Of a DNA stretch of 64,000 nucleotides, positions 37,353 to 46,642 are shown piece by piece. The position numbers and the translations under genes were made by a program. Numbering within the stretch: the first letter of the stretch is position 1; every line of letters begins with the position of its first letter. The notes below the pieces were generated by a model, which saw nothing but the letters and a program-made list of their open reading frames with translations, was not told the origin of the DNA and made no database searches. The DNA is from Gallionella sp. Lineage in GTDB: Bacteria; Pseudomonadota; Gammaproteobacteria; Burkholderiales; Gallionellaceae. The stretch covers positions 58,753 through 122,752 of the forward strand of contig JAQTTV010000009.1 of the NCBI GenBank assembly GCA_028710565.1, in the 5' to 3' direction.

Positions 37353-37775
37353 ATGATCACATTAGCAAAATTTAAATTGATCGGTATGTCTCTACTGATC
37401 GTAGGTGGCTTAACCGCCTGTGACAAACCAGGACCTGCCGAAACCGCAGGTAAAAAACTCGATCAAACGGTCAATAAGGCGGGTGACAAAATCGCAGATA
37501 CCGCTGACAAAGTAGGTGAAAAAGTTGATCAACAGACAAACAAGGTGGAGGTATCGCTCAATGATGCTGAAATTACAACCAAGATCAAAGCCGCCATCTT
37601 TGCCGAACTAGGTCTCAGCACTTTGCAAATCAGTGTGGACACACTCAAAGGTGTGGTGACCTTAAGTGGGTCAGTGGATACGCAACGAAATAGTGACCGA
37701 GCCAAGGCTTTATCGGCTGCTGTTCTAGGTGTTCAAGAGGTTAAGAACCTGCTGGTCTTAAAGTCCGTTAAATAA
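37353..37775 (+). CDS. BON-domain lipoprotein with helical N-terminal region
   Basis: A 140-residue lipoprotein. Lipobox GLTAC is followed by a KLDQTVNKAGDKIADTADKV amphipathic helix with 11-mer character, then a BON domain (NDAEITTKIKAAIFAELGLS; VVTLSGSVDTQRNSDRAKAL; GVQEVKNLLVLK). Similar proteins are induced by osmotic or envelope stress in beta- and gammaproteobacteria. It follows OmpA and the BON remnant on the same strand and precedes the coiled-coil stress protein by 36 bp. Confidence 0.88.
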   Translation: MITLAKFKLIGMSLLIVGGLTACDKPGPAETAGKKLDQTVNKAGDKIADTADKVGEKVDQQTNKVEVSLNDAEITTKIKAAIFAELGLSTLQISVDTLKGVVTLSGSVDTQRNSDRAKALSAAVLGVQEVKNLLVLKSVK

Positions 37776-37811
37776 TTTGGGTAAGTTGCCCAATCATTCA
37801 AGGAGAATCAC

Positions 37812-38099
37812 ATGGAAATACAAGAAGCCTACAAGCACAAAATGACCGCGCAACTGCGTGAATGGAATGCTGAAATCAGTTTACTGGACGCTAAAGTCGA
37901 AAATGCCAGCGTAGATATGGAAATCAAGCGCGCCCAAGCATTGCACGAACTGCGCGCCAAACAACATGCCGCCTCCGTCAAATTGCAAGAATTAGAAAAA
38001 TCCAGTGGCGCAGCATGGGAGCAGGTCAAAGAAACGGCCGATATCATCTGGGATGACCTGAAATCGGGCATTGCAGATGCTCGTGCCAAGTTCAAATAA
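37812..38099 (+). CDS. Coiled-coil stress-response protein (sll1863 type)
   Basis: A 95-residue soluble, almost fully helical protein: KMTAQLREWNAEISLLDAKV, an HELRAKQHAASVKLQELEKS heptad region, and WEQVKETADIIWDDLKSGIA at the C-terminus. This matches the small sll1863-type stress proteins often encoded beside BON and CsbD genes. A good AAGGAG lies before the ATG. A strong terminator (38132-38166) follows. Confidence 0.75.
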   Translation: MEIQEAYKHKMTAQLREWNAEISLLDAKVENASVDMEIKRAQALHELRAKQHAASVKLQELEKSSGAAWEQVKETADIIWDDLKSGIADARAKFK

Positions 38100-38131
38100 T
38101 CCTTTCAACTGTCATTTTTGGCCCTAACAGA

Positions 38132-38166
38132 TTGAGGCGACTACACATAGTTGTCGCCTCAATTTT
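38132..38166 (+). terminator. Intrinsic terminator
   Basis: TTGAGGCGAC (38132-38141) pairs with GTCGCCTCAA (38153-38162), followed by TTTT. It ends the OmpA/BON/coiled-coil transcript. Confidence 0.85.
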
Positions 38167-38185
38167 CCATGATGAGGTGAGTATC

Positions 38186-38422
38186 ATGAATTTTAAATTA
38201 ACCCTGATCGCGATCTTGGTTAGCTTTACGGTGATCTTTATCGTGCAAAATGCGAGCATCGTCGAGATCAAATTTCTATATTGGCAAGCTTCTATGTCAA
38301 GCGCATTGCTGATATTTTTCGCGCTCTTAACGGGATTTATTTTGGGCTGGTTTATGCACGATCATTTGCGGCATCGGCAATCCAGACGTGAACTCATGAA
38401 CGCAATGAAAAAGTACGAATAA
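38186..38422 (+). CDS. LapA-like (DUF1049) membrane protein
   Basis: A 78-residue inner-membrane protein with two TM helices (LTLIAILVSFTVIFIVQN and LLIFFALLTGFILGWFM) separated by the conserved VEIKFLYWQASMSSAL, and a basic C-terminus. This is the LapA/DUF1049 plan, but it is not next to lapB; the lapB-linked copy is at 39112. Start ATG 38186 is chosen because codons upstream run into the terminator hairpin. It may be a stress-island paralogue. Confidence 0.82.
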   Translation: MNFKLTLIAILVSFTVIFIVQNASIVEIKFLYWQASMSSALLIFFALLTGFILGWFMHDHLRHRQSRRELMNAMKKYE

Positions 38423-38552
38423 GTTGTTAGGCATTAGTTTTTAATTGATAGGGCAGGCAAACACAGCACATCAGTAGTTTGCTATTTATTCAAAAAGATA
38501 CACTCATATTTTCACCCTAACAACTAGAACAAACCACGAGCAACTAATAGCT
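38422..38552. repeat. Interspersed inverted-repeat element (TTAGTCGTTAGT family), copy C
   Basis: Left end AAGTTGTTAGGCATTAGTTT, interior GATACACTCATATTTTC (shared with copy D as GATACACTCAGTTTTC), right end CGAGCAACTAATAG. Confidence 0.6.
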
Positions 38553-39111
38553 TAACTCACAAGTATTTGCACCCAACACCTGAGCCAAAATACTGGCTAC
38601 GTCTGGCAACATGCCAATCAATCTAAAGGAGAAAATGCTATGTTGCTCAGATTTAACAGGCTGCTGAAAAACGTAATGGGCAAAACCAATTTTTAGAAAA
38701 AATAGGTGCGAAAGGGGGTGTTTACACCGAGCCTATCGCTTTGCGACCCCGCATTTTGAGCTACTTTTTTGATACCGTATCAGCAGCGCAATAGTTTTCA
38801 GTCGCCTGTAGACGATATACTTGCAAAATTGACACCACCAAAACCTATTTACGATCTTACTGCGAGGCCGTGATCGAGGCTTATGCGCAGCGCAAAACCT
38901 CATTTGCACCAGAAAACCGTGTGTTTTGTGCGCTGCTGACAATCTCTCGCGCCAGACCGTAAACAGGAGCTAAGAGCTCATCTGAGCAAGATACCTTTGA
39001 AAGCCCCTTCTTTAGTAGGACGGTCTAGTTATTTTCAGCGCATCCTCACCGCCTGAGTGACTCGCTTTTATGCTATCTTAAAGTGCTTTTATTTTTTAGC
39101 GGGTCAGGCTC
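38423..39111. other. Repeat-rich intergenic region
   Basis: About 690 bp without a credible gene. It contains repeat copy C (38422-38552), the second GCTGCTGAAAAAC MITE-like element (38657-38808), then about 180 bp of unassigned sequence and the promoter region of lapA. A 69-codon frame on the minus strand (38733-38942) crosses the MITE and is not credible. Confidence 0.7.
38657..38808. repeat. MITE-like element (GCTGCTGAAAAAC family), copy 2
   Basis: 152 bp; left end CAGGCTGCTGAAAAAC, right end complement of CAGGCGACTGAAAAC. The interior contains GCATTTTGAGCTAC and GCGCAATAGTTTT, as in copy 1 at 29048-29187. Confidence 0.7.
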
Positions 39112-39408
39112 ATGCGTTATCTCAATTGGTTGTGGCGGCTATTTGTTTTTTTCATGCTCATCGGATTTACGGTCAAAAATGACCAACCCGTTACTTTGCG
39201 CTATTTTCTTGGCTTTGAATGGGAGTCATCCTTGGTGATCGTGTTATTCACTTTCTTTGCAGCGGGAGCTGCGGTCGCCGTATTGGCGATGCTGAATATC
39301 GTGCTGACCCAGCGTCGCAATATTGCTCGCTTAGAACGAGAAGTCCGTGTCAAAAACAAACTCGCTGAGTTAGACAACACGCCCACCACCCCTATATCAC
39401 TCTCTTAA
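39112..39408 (+). CDS. lapA: Lipopolysaccharide assembly protein A domain protein (LapA)
   Basis: A 98-residue inner-membrane protein with two TM helices (LFVFFMLIGFTVKN; LVIVLFTFFAAGAAVAVLAML) and a coiled basic C-terminus (QRRNIARLEREVRVKNKLAE). DUF1049 member directly upstream of lapB (4-bp gap), as in most proteobacteria, where LapA and LapB act together in controlling LpxC turnover and LPS assembly. Confidence 0.9.
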   Translation: MRYLNWLWRLFVFFMLIGFTVKNDQPVTLRYFLGFEWESSLVIVLFTFFAAGAAVAVLAMLNIVLTQRRNIARLEREVRVKNKLAELDNTPTTPISLS

Positions 39409-39421
39409 TACCATGATTTCA

Positions 39422-40600
39422 ATGGAATTTGAACCTTGGATGCTACTAATTTTCCCTTTGTTTTTTGGCATGGGATGGTTGGCCGCACGTTTTGACCTGA
39501 AAAAATTACTCTCTGAATCCAGTGCCTTGCCACAATCCTATTTTCAAGGGCTGAATTTTTTGTTGAATGAACAACAGGACAAAGCCATTGAATCCTTTAT
39601 CGAAGTCGTTAAAGTCGATCCGCAAACCATTGAACTGCACTTCGCCTTGGGGAGCTTATTCCGTCGACGTGGCGAGGTGGATCGCGCGCTACGGATGCAC
39701 CACAATTTGGTGGATCGCGCCGATTTGGATGATGAAAAACGGCAACAAGCCATTTTTGAGCTGGCGCAAGATTATCTTAAAGCAGGGATTTTAGATCGCG
39801 CCGAAATCCTTTTTGGCGAATTAAAAAAAACCATCTATGCGCAACCCGCGCTGGAGTTCTTGTTGGAATTATTCCAAAAGGAACATGACTGGCTCAAGGC
39901 CATCGACATTGCCCAGCAACTAACCGCACTGGTGGGCAAAGCGCGCTATCACACCGAAGCCGCTTTTTTCTACTGTGAACTGGCGACAGAAGAAATCGCT
40001 CAGCAAAACATCACTACTGCCCGTACCCATCTGGAGTTGGCTTTACAGGAAGATGAAAACTCCGTGCGAGCCACGCTGATGCTGGGTGATTTATTACTCA
40101 GGGAGCAACGACCTGAAGCCGCCATAGCCACTTGGCAACGCATCGAAACCCAACATCCCGACTATTTGCCGCTGGTCGCAGAACGCCTGCTCAACACTTA
40201 TCGCAGCTTGGACAAAGAAGCCGATGGCATCGCATTGTTACGCACCTATTTAGAAAAATACCACGCACTGGATTTGATGAATGTCTTATTCGACGGGGTG
40301 TTGAAACAAGAAGGTTCAACCGCCGCCTATCAACTCGTCCGCGCCGAATTAGAACGTAACCCTTCGTTATTGGGGCTGGATAAGTTGTTAGAAGCACGTT
40401 TATTAGAAGTCCCCATGGACAGACGCGCCGACGTGGAACTGGTCAAAAACCTGATCCATCAACGCACCCGCAGCCTCGCCACCTACCAATGCGGACACTG
40501 CGGCTTTAAAGCTCGCCAATTCTACTGGCACTGCCCCGCCTGCCAAGCATGGGATAGCTATCCGCCACGCAGAAGTGAAGAAACAGGGATTTCGTTGTAG
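39422..40600 (+). CDS. lapB: LPS assembly/regulation protein LapB (YciM)
   Basis: A 392-residue protein: N-terminal TM anchor (WMLLIFPLFFGMGWLAARFD), about nine tetratricopeptide repeats in the cytoplasm, and a C-terminal rubredoxin-like metal site YQCGHCGFKARQFYWHCPAC. This is the complete LapB plan (E. coli 389 residues); LapB delivers LpxC to the FtsH protease. ATG 39422 (MEFEPW) matches betaproteobacterial N-termini; ATG 39413 would add MIS. It follows lapA immediately. Confidence 0.95.
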   Translation: MEFEPWMLLIFPLFFGMGWLAARFDLKKLLSESSALPQSYFQGLNFLLNEQQDKAIESFIEVVKVDPQTIELHFALGSLFRRRGEVDRALRMHHNLVDRADLDDEKRQQAIFELAQDYLKAGILDRAEILFGELKKTIYAQPALEFLLELFQKEHDWLKAIDIAQQLTALVGKARYHTEAAFFYCELATEEIAQQNITTARTHLELALQEDENSVRATLMLGDLLLREQRPEAAIATWQRIETQHPDYLPLVAERLLNTYRSLDKEADGIALLRTYLEKYHALDLMNVLFDGVLKQEGSTAAYQLVRAELERNPSLLGLDKLLEARLLEVPMDRRADVELVKNLIHQRTRSLATYQCGHCGFKARQFYWHCPACQAWDSYPPRRSEETGISL

Positions 40601-40711
40601 GAATTTATGAGTTTACCCAATAAAAGGTTCAGATCGTGGGTCGCTCCGTGAACACGACCTAACGCTAAGAAAGGGTAAAATATGTACACATCCACCCACT
40701 GAAAGCACATC

Positions 40712-42232
40712 ATGACCGTTATTCGCCAACAGGATTTTATTGATAGCATCGCCGACGCATTGCAATTTATTTCATATTACCATCCGCAAGATTTTATTCA
40801 GGCAATGGCGCAAGCATATGAGAAGGAACAATCTCCTGCGGCTAAAGATGCGATTGCGCAGATTTTGACTAATTCACGGCTGTGTGCGGAAGGCAAGCGT
40901 CCCATTTGTCAGGATACGGGCATTGTGGTGGCATTTGTGCGCGTGGGAATGAATGTGCGTTGGGATGATGCCACCATGGACATCGTGGAGATGGTCAACG
41001 CGGGTGTGCGCAAGGGGTATTTAAATCCCGATAATGTGCTGCGTGCGTCTATCGTCTCCGACCCCGCAGGCAAGCGCAAAAACACGGGCGACAATACCCC
41101 TGCCGTGGTGCATGTGGAATTGGTTCAAGGTGACCAAGTTGACGTGCGTATTGCGGCAAAAGGGGGGGGGTCGGAAAATAAAGCAGCCATGGAAATGCTC
41201 AACCCTAACGATGATATCGTGGAATGGGTGCTGCAACGCGTACAGAAAATGGGCGCGGGCTGGTGTCCCCCAGGAATGTTGGGCATCGGCATTGGTGGCA
41301 CAGCCGAAAAAGCCGTGTTATTGGCAAAAGAAGCGTTGATGGAAGACATCGACATGCCTACGCTAAAAATGCGCGGCGCGCAAAATCCACTAGAAGCATT
41401 ACGCATAGAGTTGTACGACAAAATAAATGCACTAGGCATCGGTGCACAAGGCTTGGGTGGCTTGACCACGGTGATGGATGTAAAAATTTTAGACTACCCC
41501 ACGCACGCCGCTTCCAAGCCTGTTGCGATTATTCCAAACTGCGCCGCAACGCGTCATATTCATTTTGAGCTGAACGGCAGCGGTGTTGCAAGCTTCCCCC
41601 CTCCCAACCCAGAAGATTATCCTGATGTGACGTGGCACGCGTCTGCCGAAGCGCGCAAGGTCAATTTAGACACGATTACCCGTGCAGAAATAGCCACTTG
41701 GCAACCTGGAGATACGATTTTGTTGAGCGGAAAATTGCTCACGGGACGGGATGCAGCGCATAAGCGCATCTGCGATATGCTGGCTCGCGGTGAGAAATTA
41801 CCTGAAGGCGTGGATTTTAACGGCAGATTCATTTATTATGTCGGACCCGTTGACCCTGTGCGCGACGAAGTGACAGGACCTGCAGGCCCTACCACCGCGA
41901 CTCGCATGGACAGTTTCACCGAAACCATGTTGGCAGAGACAGGATTGATGGGCATGGTAGGCAAAGCAGAGCGTGGCGATACCGCCATTGCAGCCATCCA
42001 AAAACACCAGTCGGTTTATTTAATCGCAGTGGGTGGCGCGGCTTATCTGGTTGCCAAAGCCATACGCAGTGCCAAAGTGGTTGCTTTTGCGGATTTGGGC
42101 ATGGAAGCCATTTACGAATTTGAAGTTGAAAATATGCCTGTGACGGTCGCGGTGAATGCAGAAGGCAAGTCCATTCACCGCATCGGTCCCGCAGCATGGC
42201 GTGAACGTATTCGTATCATGCCAAGAATTTAA
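40712..42232 (+). CDS. fumA: Class I fumarate hydratase (Fe-S)
   Basis: A 506-residue class I fumarase interconverting fumarate and malate. Cysteines that can bind the [4Fe-4S] cluster are in KRPICQDTG, AIIPNCAATRH and AHKRICDML. KGGGSENKAAMEML and GIGGTAEKAVLLAKEALM are family signatures, and both alpha and beta parts are in one chain (FYYVGPVDPVRDEVTGPAGPTTATRM-like segment in the beta part). It stands alone upstream of ffs. Whether it is fumA- or fumB-like cannot be told. Confidence 0.93.
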   Translation: MTVIRQQDFIDSIADALQFISYYHPQDFIQAMAQAYEKEQSPAAKDAIAQILTNSRLCAEGKRPICQDTGIVVAFVRVGMNVRWDDATMDIVEMVNAGVRKGYLNPDNVLRASIVSDPAGKRKNTGDNTPAVVHVELVQGDQVDVRIAAKGGGSENKAAMEMLNPNDDIVEWVLQRVQKMGAGWCPPGMLGIGIGGTAEKAVLLAKEALMEDIDMPTLKMRGAQNPLEALRIELYDKINALGIGAQGLGGLTTVMDVKILDYPTHAASKPVAIIPNCAATRHIHFELNGSGVASFPPPNPEDYPDVTWHASAEARKVNLDTITRAEIATWQPGDTILLSGKLLTGRDAAHKRICDMLARGEKLPEGVDFNGRFIYYVGPVDPVRDEVTGPAGPTTATRMDSFTETMLAETGLMGMVGKAERGDTAIAAIQKHQSVYLIAVGGAAYLVAKAIRSAKVVAFADLGMEAIYEFEVENMPVTVAVNAEGKSIHRIGPAAWRERIRIMPRI

Positions 42233-42266
42233 CTGAACGCTTGCTAGCGTTTAGTTGTATCGAATT

Positions 42267-42362
42267 GGCGGGTCTCCCCGCATTGTGAGGTAGTGAACCT
42301 GGTCAGGGTCGGAAGACAGCAGCCACAGCTACTTATCGCAAGTGCCGGGGGTAAGGCTCGCC
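42267..42362 (+). ncRNA. ffs: Signal recognition particle 4.5S RNA
   Basis: The apical domain is unmistakable: ACCTGGTCAGGGTCGGAAGA with its GGAA tetraloop, followed by CAGCAGCCA, the symmetric loop that binds Ffh. The distal strands GGCGGGTCTCCCCGC and GTGCCGGGGGTAAGGCTCGCC pair to close the rod. A T tract follows at about 42368-42374. Its place upstream of dnaX-ybaB-recR is the usual one. The exact 5' and 3' ends are approximate. Confidence 0.95.
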
Positions 42363-42379
42363 TCCCTATTTTTTAGGTC

Positions 42380-42925
42380 ATGAGCATCGTAACTTTGAAA
42401 AAAATCATGGGGCTTTTGATCGCATTGCTGGCGAGTAACCATGCGATTGCGGTAGATGGGCTGTCTGTCGAGTTGGGGCGCGGCAACGCGACCGATACTG
42501 CGCGCATCGGCGCAATGTGGAATTTTAATCAAAGTTGGTTCACTGACGGAGATTGGCAAGTCACAGGGTTTTGGGAAGCGACAGCAGGAACATGGCGGGG
42601 TCATAGCAATACAGGTGGCAATCATGTTATTACCGAATTGGGTCTTACCCCTGTATTTCGTTTCCAAGAAAAAAGTCCAGTCGGGATTGCGCCCTACCTA
42701 GAGGGTGGTATTGGCTTTCATTTAATTGATCTAACTTACATTTACAACAACCGCAGGTTTGGTAGCGCGTTCCAGTTTGGAGATCAACTTGGTTTCGGCG
42801 TTCGCTTCGGTGAAAAGCTGCAATTTGATTTAGGGTATCGCTTACAACATTTATCCAATGGTGGCATCAAACAACCGAACCAAGGCATTAACTTTAGCCA
42901 AATACACTTTTCCTACCATTTTTAA
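42380..42925 (+). CDS. pagL: PagL-like lipid A 3-O-deacylase (acyloxyacyl hydrolase)
   Basis: A 181-residue outer-membrane beta-barrel enzyme. A signal peptide (GLLIALLASNHAIA) is followed by a barrel with YLEGGIGFHLID and the C-terminal catalytic segment LQHLSNGGIKQPNQGINF, which has the His-x-Ser pair of PagL; the chain ends in SYHF, a typical barrel terminus. PagL removes the 3-O acyl chain of lipid A. The gene lies directly after ffs. Activity is inferred from the motif only. Confidence 0.8.
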   Translation: MSIVTLKKIMGLLIALLASNHAIAVDGLSVELGRGNATDTARIGAMWNFNQSWFTDGDWQVTGFWEATAGTWRGHSNTGGNHVITELGLTPVFRFQEKSPVGIAPYLEGGIGFHLIDLTYIYNNRRFGSAFQFGDQLGFGVRFGEKLQFDLGYRLQHLSNGGIKQPNQGINFSQIHFSYHF

Positions 42926-42985
42926 GCAGCCGTGAGCCAAAGCAATCTCATTTTTCGCTATATCGTACTCATCCTCTTGGAATAA

Positions 42986-44605
42986 ATGTCAACTACCACC
43001 GTTCTTGCGCGCAAATGGCGACCCAAAAATTTCGCACAACTCGCGGGACAAGAACACGTCGTTAAAGCACTGAGCAACGCACTCACCCAAAATCGTTTGC
43101 ATCACGCCTATTTGTTTACAGGCACACGGGGTGTAGGCAAAACCACGATCGCACGGATTTTTGCTAAGTCACTCAATTGTGAAACGGGTATCACAGCAAC
43201 GCCCTGTGGCATTTGCCGCGCCTGTACGGATATTGATAGTGGTCGCTTTGTCGATTTAATTGAGTTAGATGCGGCATCGAATACCCAAGTCGATAGCATG
43301 CGCGAGCTGTTGGAAAGCGCGCTATATGCCCCCAGCAATGCCCGCTTCAAGGTGTATATCATCGACGAAGTACACATGCTGTCCAAGTCTGCCTTCAATG
43401 CCATGTTGAAGACGCTGGAAGAACCGCCTGCGCATGTCAAATTTATTCTCGCGACTACCGATCCACAAAAAATCCCTGTGACGGTGTTATCACGTTGTTT
43501 GCAATTCAACCTCAAACAACTACCGCCACTGCTGATTGCGCGTCATTTGCAATATGTCTTAGAGCAAGAGCATATTGACTTTGAAATAGGTGCGATCAAC
43601 TTAGTCGCACGCGCCGCACAAGGGAGTATGCGAGATGCGCTAAGCTTGATGGATCAAGCCATCGCCTTCTCCGATAGCCATGTCGCAGAAAGCGTGGTGC
43701 GCAGCATGTTGGGCGCGATAGACCAAAGTTATTTGTTTGAGCTACTGGAACAGCTACAGCAACAAAATGGTATGGGGCTGATGGCGATTGCCGACAATAT
43801 GGCAACGCGCAGTATCGCTTTTGAGTCCGCCCTCCAAGAGTTAGCCACGCTACTACATCGCATCGCCTTGGCACAAACCGTGCCTCAAGCCATTGCCGAT
43901 GATGAACCAGAACGGATGCGTTTACTGGACTTGGCGACGGCTTTTACACCTGAAGATATACAACTGTATTACCAAATTGCGATACATGGGCGGGCGGAGA
44001 TTGAACTCGCACCTGACGAGTACGCAGGCTTTACCATGACCTTGCTGCGGATGTTGGCGTTTGCACCTAGTAGCCGAGAAAGGGGAAGGGAGAAGGGTGA
44101 AGGGAATGGCGCGCGTGTTGTGCCGCCGATACCTGCCGCAGCACCCGTTTATCAGGAGCCTGTCGCACCGATTGCCACGCCCGCCCCTGCTGCCGCCCCC
44201 CAACCTCGCCTCAGTAGCGATACCTTGCCCGACTGGGGGACGTTATTGGGGCAATTAAATATGCAGGGCATGGCGTTGCAGCTGGCGAAACATTGCGTAT
44301 TGGACAGTTTTAGCAACGGGCAGATGACCCTGTGTTTGGCGGAAGAGTTTAAACATTTGCAAAGCAATAAACCCGCGATAGACCGATTGCAAACCACCTT
44401 GTCTGACCACTTAGGTCAAGTCATCAAGGTGCAAATTGTGCTAGGTAAGCCGCAAGTTGCCACGCCTGCTCACGTTGAAAATCAGGTCAAGCAGGCCATG
44501 CAACAACAGGCAAATGAATCCATTGCACAAGATACTTTTGTGCGTGAGGCGCAAGATCAGTTAGCAGCAAAAATTATTCCAGATTCCATAAAATCAATCA
44601 ATTAG
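42986..44605 (+). CDS. dnaX: DNA polymerase III subunit gamma/tau
   Basis: A 539-residue clamp-loader ATPase. Walker A is in [20 protein letters not shown], the zinc module in [13 protein letters not shown], Walker B in [10 protein letters not shown], and the arginine finger in LSRCLQF. Domain III and a shorter tau-specific region follow. A charged low-complexity insert ([14 protein letters not shown], about residue 362) leads to a Pro/Ala-rich linker. I see no A-AAA-AAG slippery site, so there is no evidence for gamma production by frameshift. It is 12 bp upstream of ybaB. Confidence 0.95.
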   Translation: MSTTTVLARKWRPKNFAQLAGQEHVVKALSNALTQNRLHHAYLFTGTRGVGKTTIARIFAKSLNCETGITATPCGICRACTDIDSGRFVDLIELDAASNTQVDSMRELLESALYAPSNARFKVYIIDEVHMLSKSAFNAMLKTLEEPPAHVKFILATTDPQKIPVTVLSRCLQFNLKQLPPLLIARHLQYVLEQEHIDFEIGAINLVARAAQGSMRDALSLMDQAIAFSDSHVAESVVRSMLGAIDQSYLFELLEQLQQQNGMGLMAIADNMATRSIAFESALQELATLLHRIALAQTVPQAIADDEPERMRLLDLATAFTPEDIQLYYQIAIHGRAEIELAPDEYAGFTMTLLRMLAFAPSSRERGREKGEGNGARVVPPIPAAAPVYQEPVAPIATPAPAAAPQPRLSSDTLPDWGTLLGQLNMQGMALQLAKHCVLDSFSNGQMTLCLAEEFKHLQSNKPAIDRLQTTLSDHLGQVIKVQIVLGKPQVATPAHVENQVKQAMQQQANESIAQDTFVREAQDQLAAKIIPDSIKSIN

Positions 44606-44616
44606 GGGTACACAGT

Positions 44617-44946
44617 ATGATGAAGGGCGGATTAGGTGGCTTGATGAAACAAGCCCAACAAATGCAACAAAATATGCAGAAAGCACAAGCCGAATTAGCC
44701 ACGCTAGAAGTGGAAGGTCAAGCCAGCTCAGGATTAGTCAAGGTCGTGATGACTTGCTCGCATGAAGTGCGCCGCGTGTCACTCGATGACAGTTTAATCG
44801 ACCAAGAGGATAAAGAAACCTTAGAAGACTTAATCGTCATCGCCTTAAATGATGCGGTGAAAAAGGTCGCTGCCACCACTGAACAACGCATGAGCGGTTT
44901 CAGTGCAGGCATGAGTTTGCCACCAGGCATGAAGCTGCCTTTCTAG
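44617..44946 (+). CDS. ybaB: YbaB/EbfC nucleoid-associated protein
   Basis: A 109-residue DNA-binding protein of the YbaB/EbfC family ([58 protein letters not shown]). Two adjacent ATGs at 44617 and 44620 are possible starts. It sits between dnaX and recR, its standard position, and the three are co-transcribed. Confidence 0.95.
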   Translation: MMKGGLGGLMKQAQQMQQNMQKAQAELATLEVEGQASSGLVKVVMTCSHEVRRVSLDDSLIDQEDKETLEDLIVIALNDAVKKVAATTEQRMSGFSAGMSLPPGMKLPF

Positions 44947-45017
44947 TTTATGGCCTCTTTTACCATCCCACGCTGCATCTTGATTCGACTAAACTGTAAC
45001 GCCAAGCTCATCACGAA

Positions 45018-45617
45018 GTGAAAACACCTTCCTATCTCGAAGAAATGATTGCCGCTTTACGCTGTTTACCAGGTGTAGGGCCAAAATCCGCGCAGCGCAT
45101 GGCGTATCATTTGTTGCAACGGGATCGGGCAGGGGCTTTGCGTTTGGCGCATTCCTTGCTGAATGCCGCAACCAATATGCAACATTGCCAACAGTGCAAC
45201 AATTTCTCCGAACAGGCTGTTTGCCCATTGTGTGCCTCTCCCCATCGGGATGTGAGCATGTTGTGCGTAGTTGAAATGCCCGCTGATTTGTTAATGATGG
45301 AACAAACACAGTGCTATCGTGGTTTATACTTCGTACTGATGGGGCGTTTATCTCCACTGGATGGCATAGGAGCCAAAGAATTGCATTTTGATCGCTTGCT
45401 GAAACGGGTAGCAACCCACCCTTGTGAAGTGATCCTCGCGACCAACTTCACCGTAGAGGGAGATGCAACCGCACATTATTTGGCAACACTACTGCAATCT
45501 CAAGGAATTAAAGTGTCACGTATTGCACGTGGCTTGCCTGTTGGGGGCGAATTAGAACAAGTTGATGCTGGAACCTTAGCGCAGGCCGTGCTGGAAAGAC
45601 GTGAGATCACATTATGA
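45018..45617 (+). CDS. recR: Recombination mediator RecR
   Basis: A 199-residue RecR. N-terminal HhH ([17 protein letters not shown]), Cys4 zinc finger ([16 protein letters not shown]), Toprim domain ([34 protein letters not shown]) and a C-terminal [21 protein letters not shown]. It acts with RecO/RecF to load RecA at gaps. The start is GTG 45018, which gives the usual [12 protein letters not shown]-terminus. It overlaps the next gene by 4 bp. Confidence 0.96.
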   Translation: MKTPSYLEEMIAALRCLPGVGPKSAQRMAYHLLQRDRAGALRLAHSLLNAATNMQHCQQCNNFSEQAVCPLCASPHRDVSMLCVVEMPADLLMMEQTQCYRGLYFVLMGRLSPLDGIGAKELHFDRLLKRVATHPCEVILATNFTVEGDATAHYLATLLQSQGIKVSRIARGLPVGGELEQVDAGTLAQAVLERREITL

Positions 45618-46537
45618 TAGAAACAAACGAAGACGCTGAACACGTTGAGCAGGGCGAAAAAATACAGAAGGTGTTGGCGCAAGCTGGATTTGGGTCTCGC
45701 CGTATGGTTGAGGCTTGGATTGCTGAAGGACGTGTCAGTGTCAACAGTGTACCCGCAACACTAGGCATGCGCGTGGTAGCAGGTGATCTGATTAAAGCAG
45801 AGCGTCGTACCTTGCGCGTGGGTGAACGAGACAATCGTGTGCGAGTGCTGTTGTATCACAAGCCAGAAGGCGAAATTGTCAGCCGCGACGATCCCGACAA
45901 TCGCGCCAGCGTTTTTGATAAACTGCCCAAGTTGCGTGGTCAGAAATGGACGGCAATTGGGCGATTGGATTTTAATACCAGTGGATTATTGATTTTTACC
46001 ACTTCGGGTGAGTTGGCCAATCGCCTAATGCATCCACGTTTTGAAGTTGAACGTGAATATGCTGTACGTGTTCAAGGCAAGTTAACGGATGAACAGCAAA
46101 CACAAATGCTGGGTGTTGGTATTGAATTAGAAGATGGTCGCGTTACCTTTGACAAGTTAACGGATGAGGGGGGCGAAGGTTTTAATCATTGGTATCGCGT
46201 GATGCTCAAAGAAGGGCGTAATCGCATTGTGCGTCGTACTTTTGCCGCACTCGGTTTAACGGTCAGTCGGCTAATGCGAGTCCGTTTTGGCCTGATCAAT
46301 TTACCGCCACGACTAAAACGTGGCATGACCGCCGAATTAGGCGAAGGGGAAATTGCGCAAGTATTGGATTGGGTAGGGATCAGTGCGGAAGAATTGACTG
46401 AAAAGCAAACTACCGCCCCATATCCTGCGACCATTGCCGCGCCGCGTAGTTCGCATCGCCGCTCACCGTTGCGCCGTGCTGCGAGTACACCGCAGGCTAA
46501 GCCTTTCGACAAAAATATGCGCCGTAAGAAAGTATAA
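45614..46537 (+). CDS. rluB: 23S rRNA pseudouridine synthase (RluB type)
   Basis: A 307-residue RsuA/RluB-family enzyme. An S4 domain ([29 protein letters not shown]) is followed by the catalytic domain with the nucleophilic Asp in [14 protein letters not shown] and the [10 protein letters not shown] motif. RluB modifies U2605 of 23S rRNA in E. coli; RluB rather than RsuA is inferred from length and the basic C-terminal tail. The ATG overlaps the recR stop by 4 bp. Confidence 0.9.
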   Translation: MIETNEDAEHVEQGEKIQKVLAQAGFGSRRMVEAWIAEGRVSVNSVPATLGMRVVAGDLIKAERRTLRVGERDNRVRVLLYHKPEGEIVSRDDPDNRASVFDKLPKLRGQKWTAIGRLDFNTSGLLIFTTSGELANRLMHPRFEVEREYAVRVQGKLTDEQQTQMLGVGIELEDGRVTFDKLTDEGGEGFNHWYRVMLKEGRNRIVRRTFAALGLTVSRLMRVRFGLINLPPRLKRGMTAELGEGEIAQVLDWVGISAEELTEKQTTAPYPATIAAPRSSHRRSPLRRAASTPQAKPFDKNMRRKKV

Positions 46538-46642
46538 CTAGCATTAAATCCCAACAGCCTCTAAAATCCGCAAGCTTTGCTTTGACAAGCAGGGTAAAGC
46601 GGCCTTTAAAGTCAAATGAACGTCCATCTAATAGGTATGTGA

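Noticed and set aside
38733..38942. 69-codon minus-strand frame
   Set aside because: It covers part of a MITE-like element and lacks a start signal.
42986..44605. dnaX programmed frameshift producing gamma
   Set aside because: No A-AAA-AAG heptamer or equivalent slippery run is visible after the ATPase domains.
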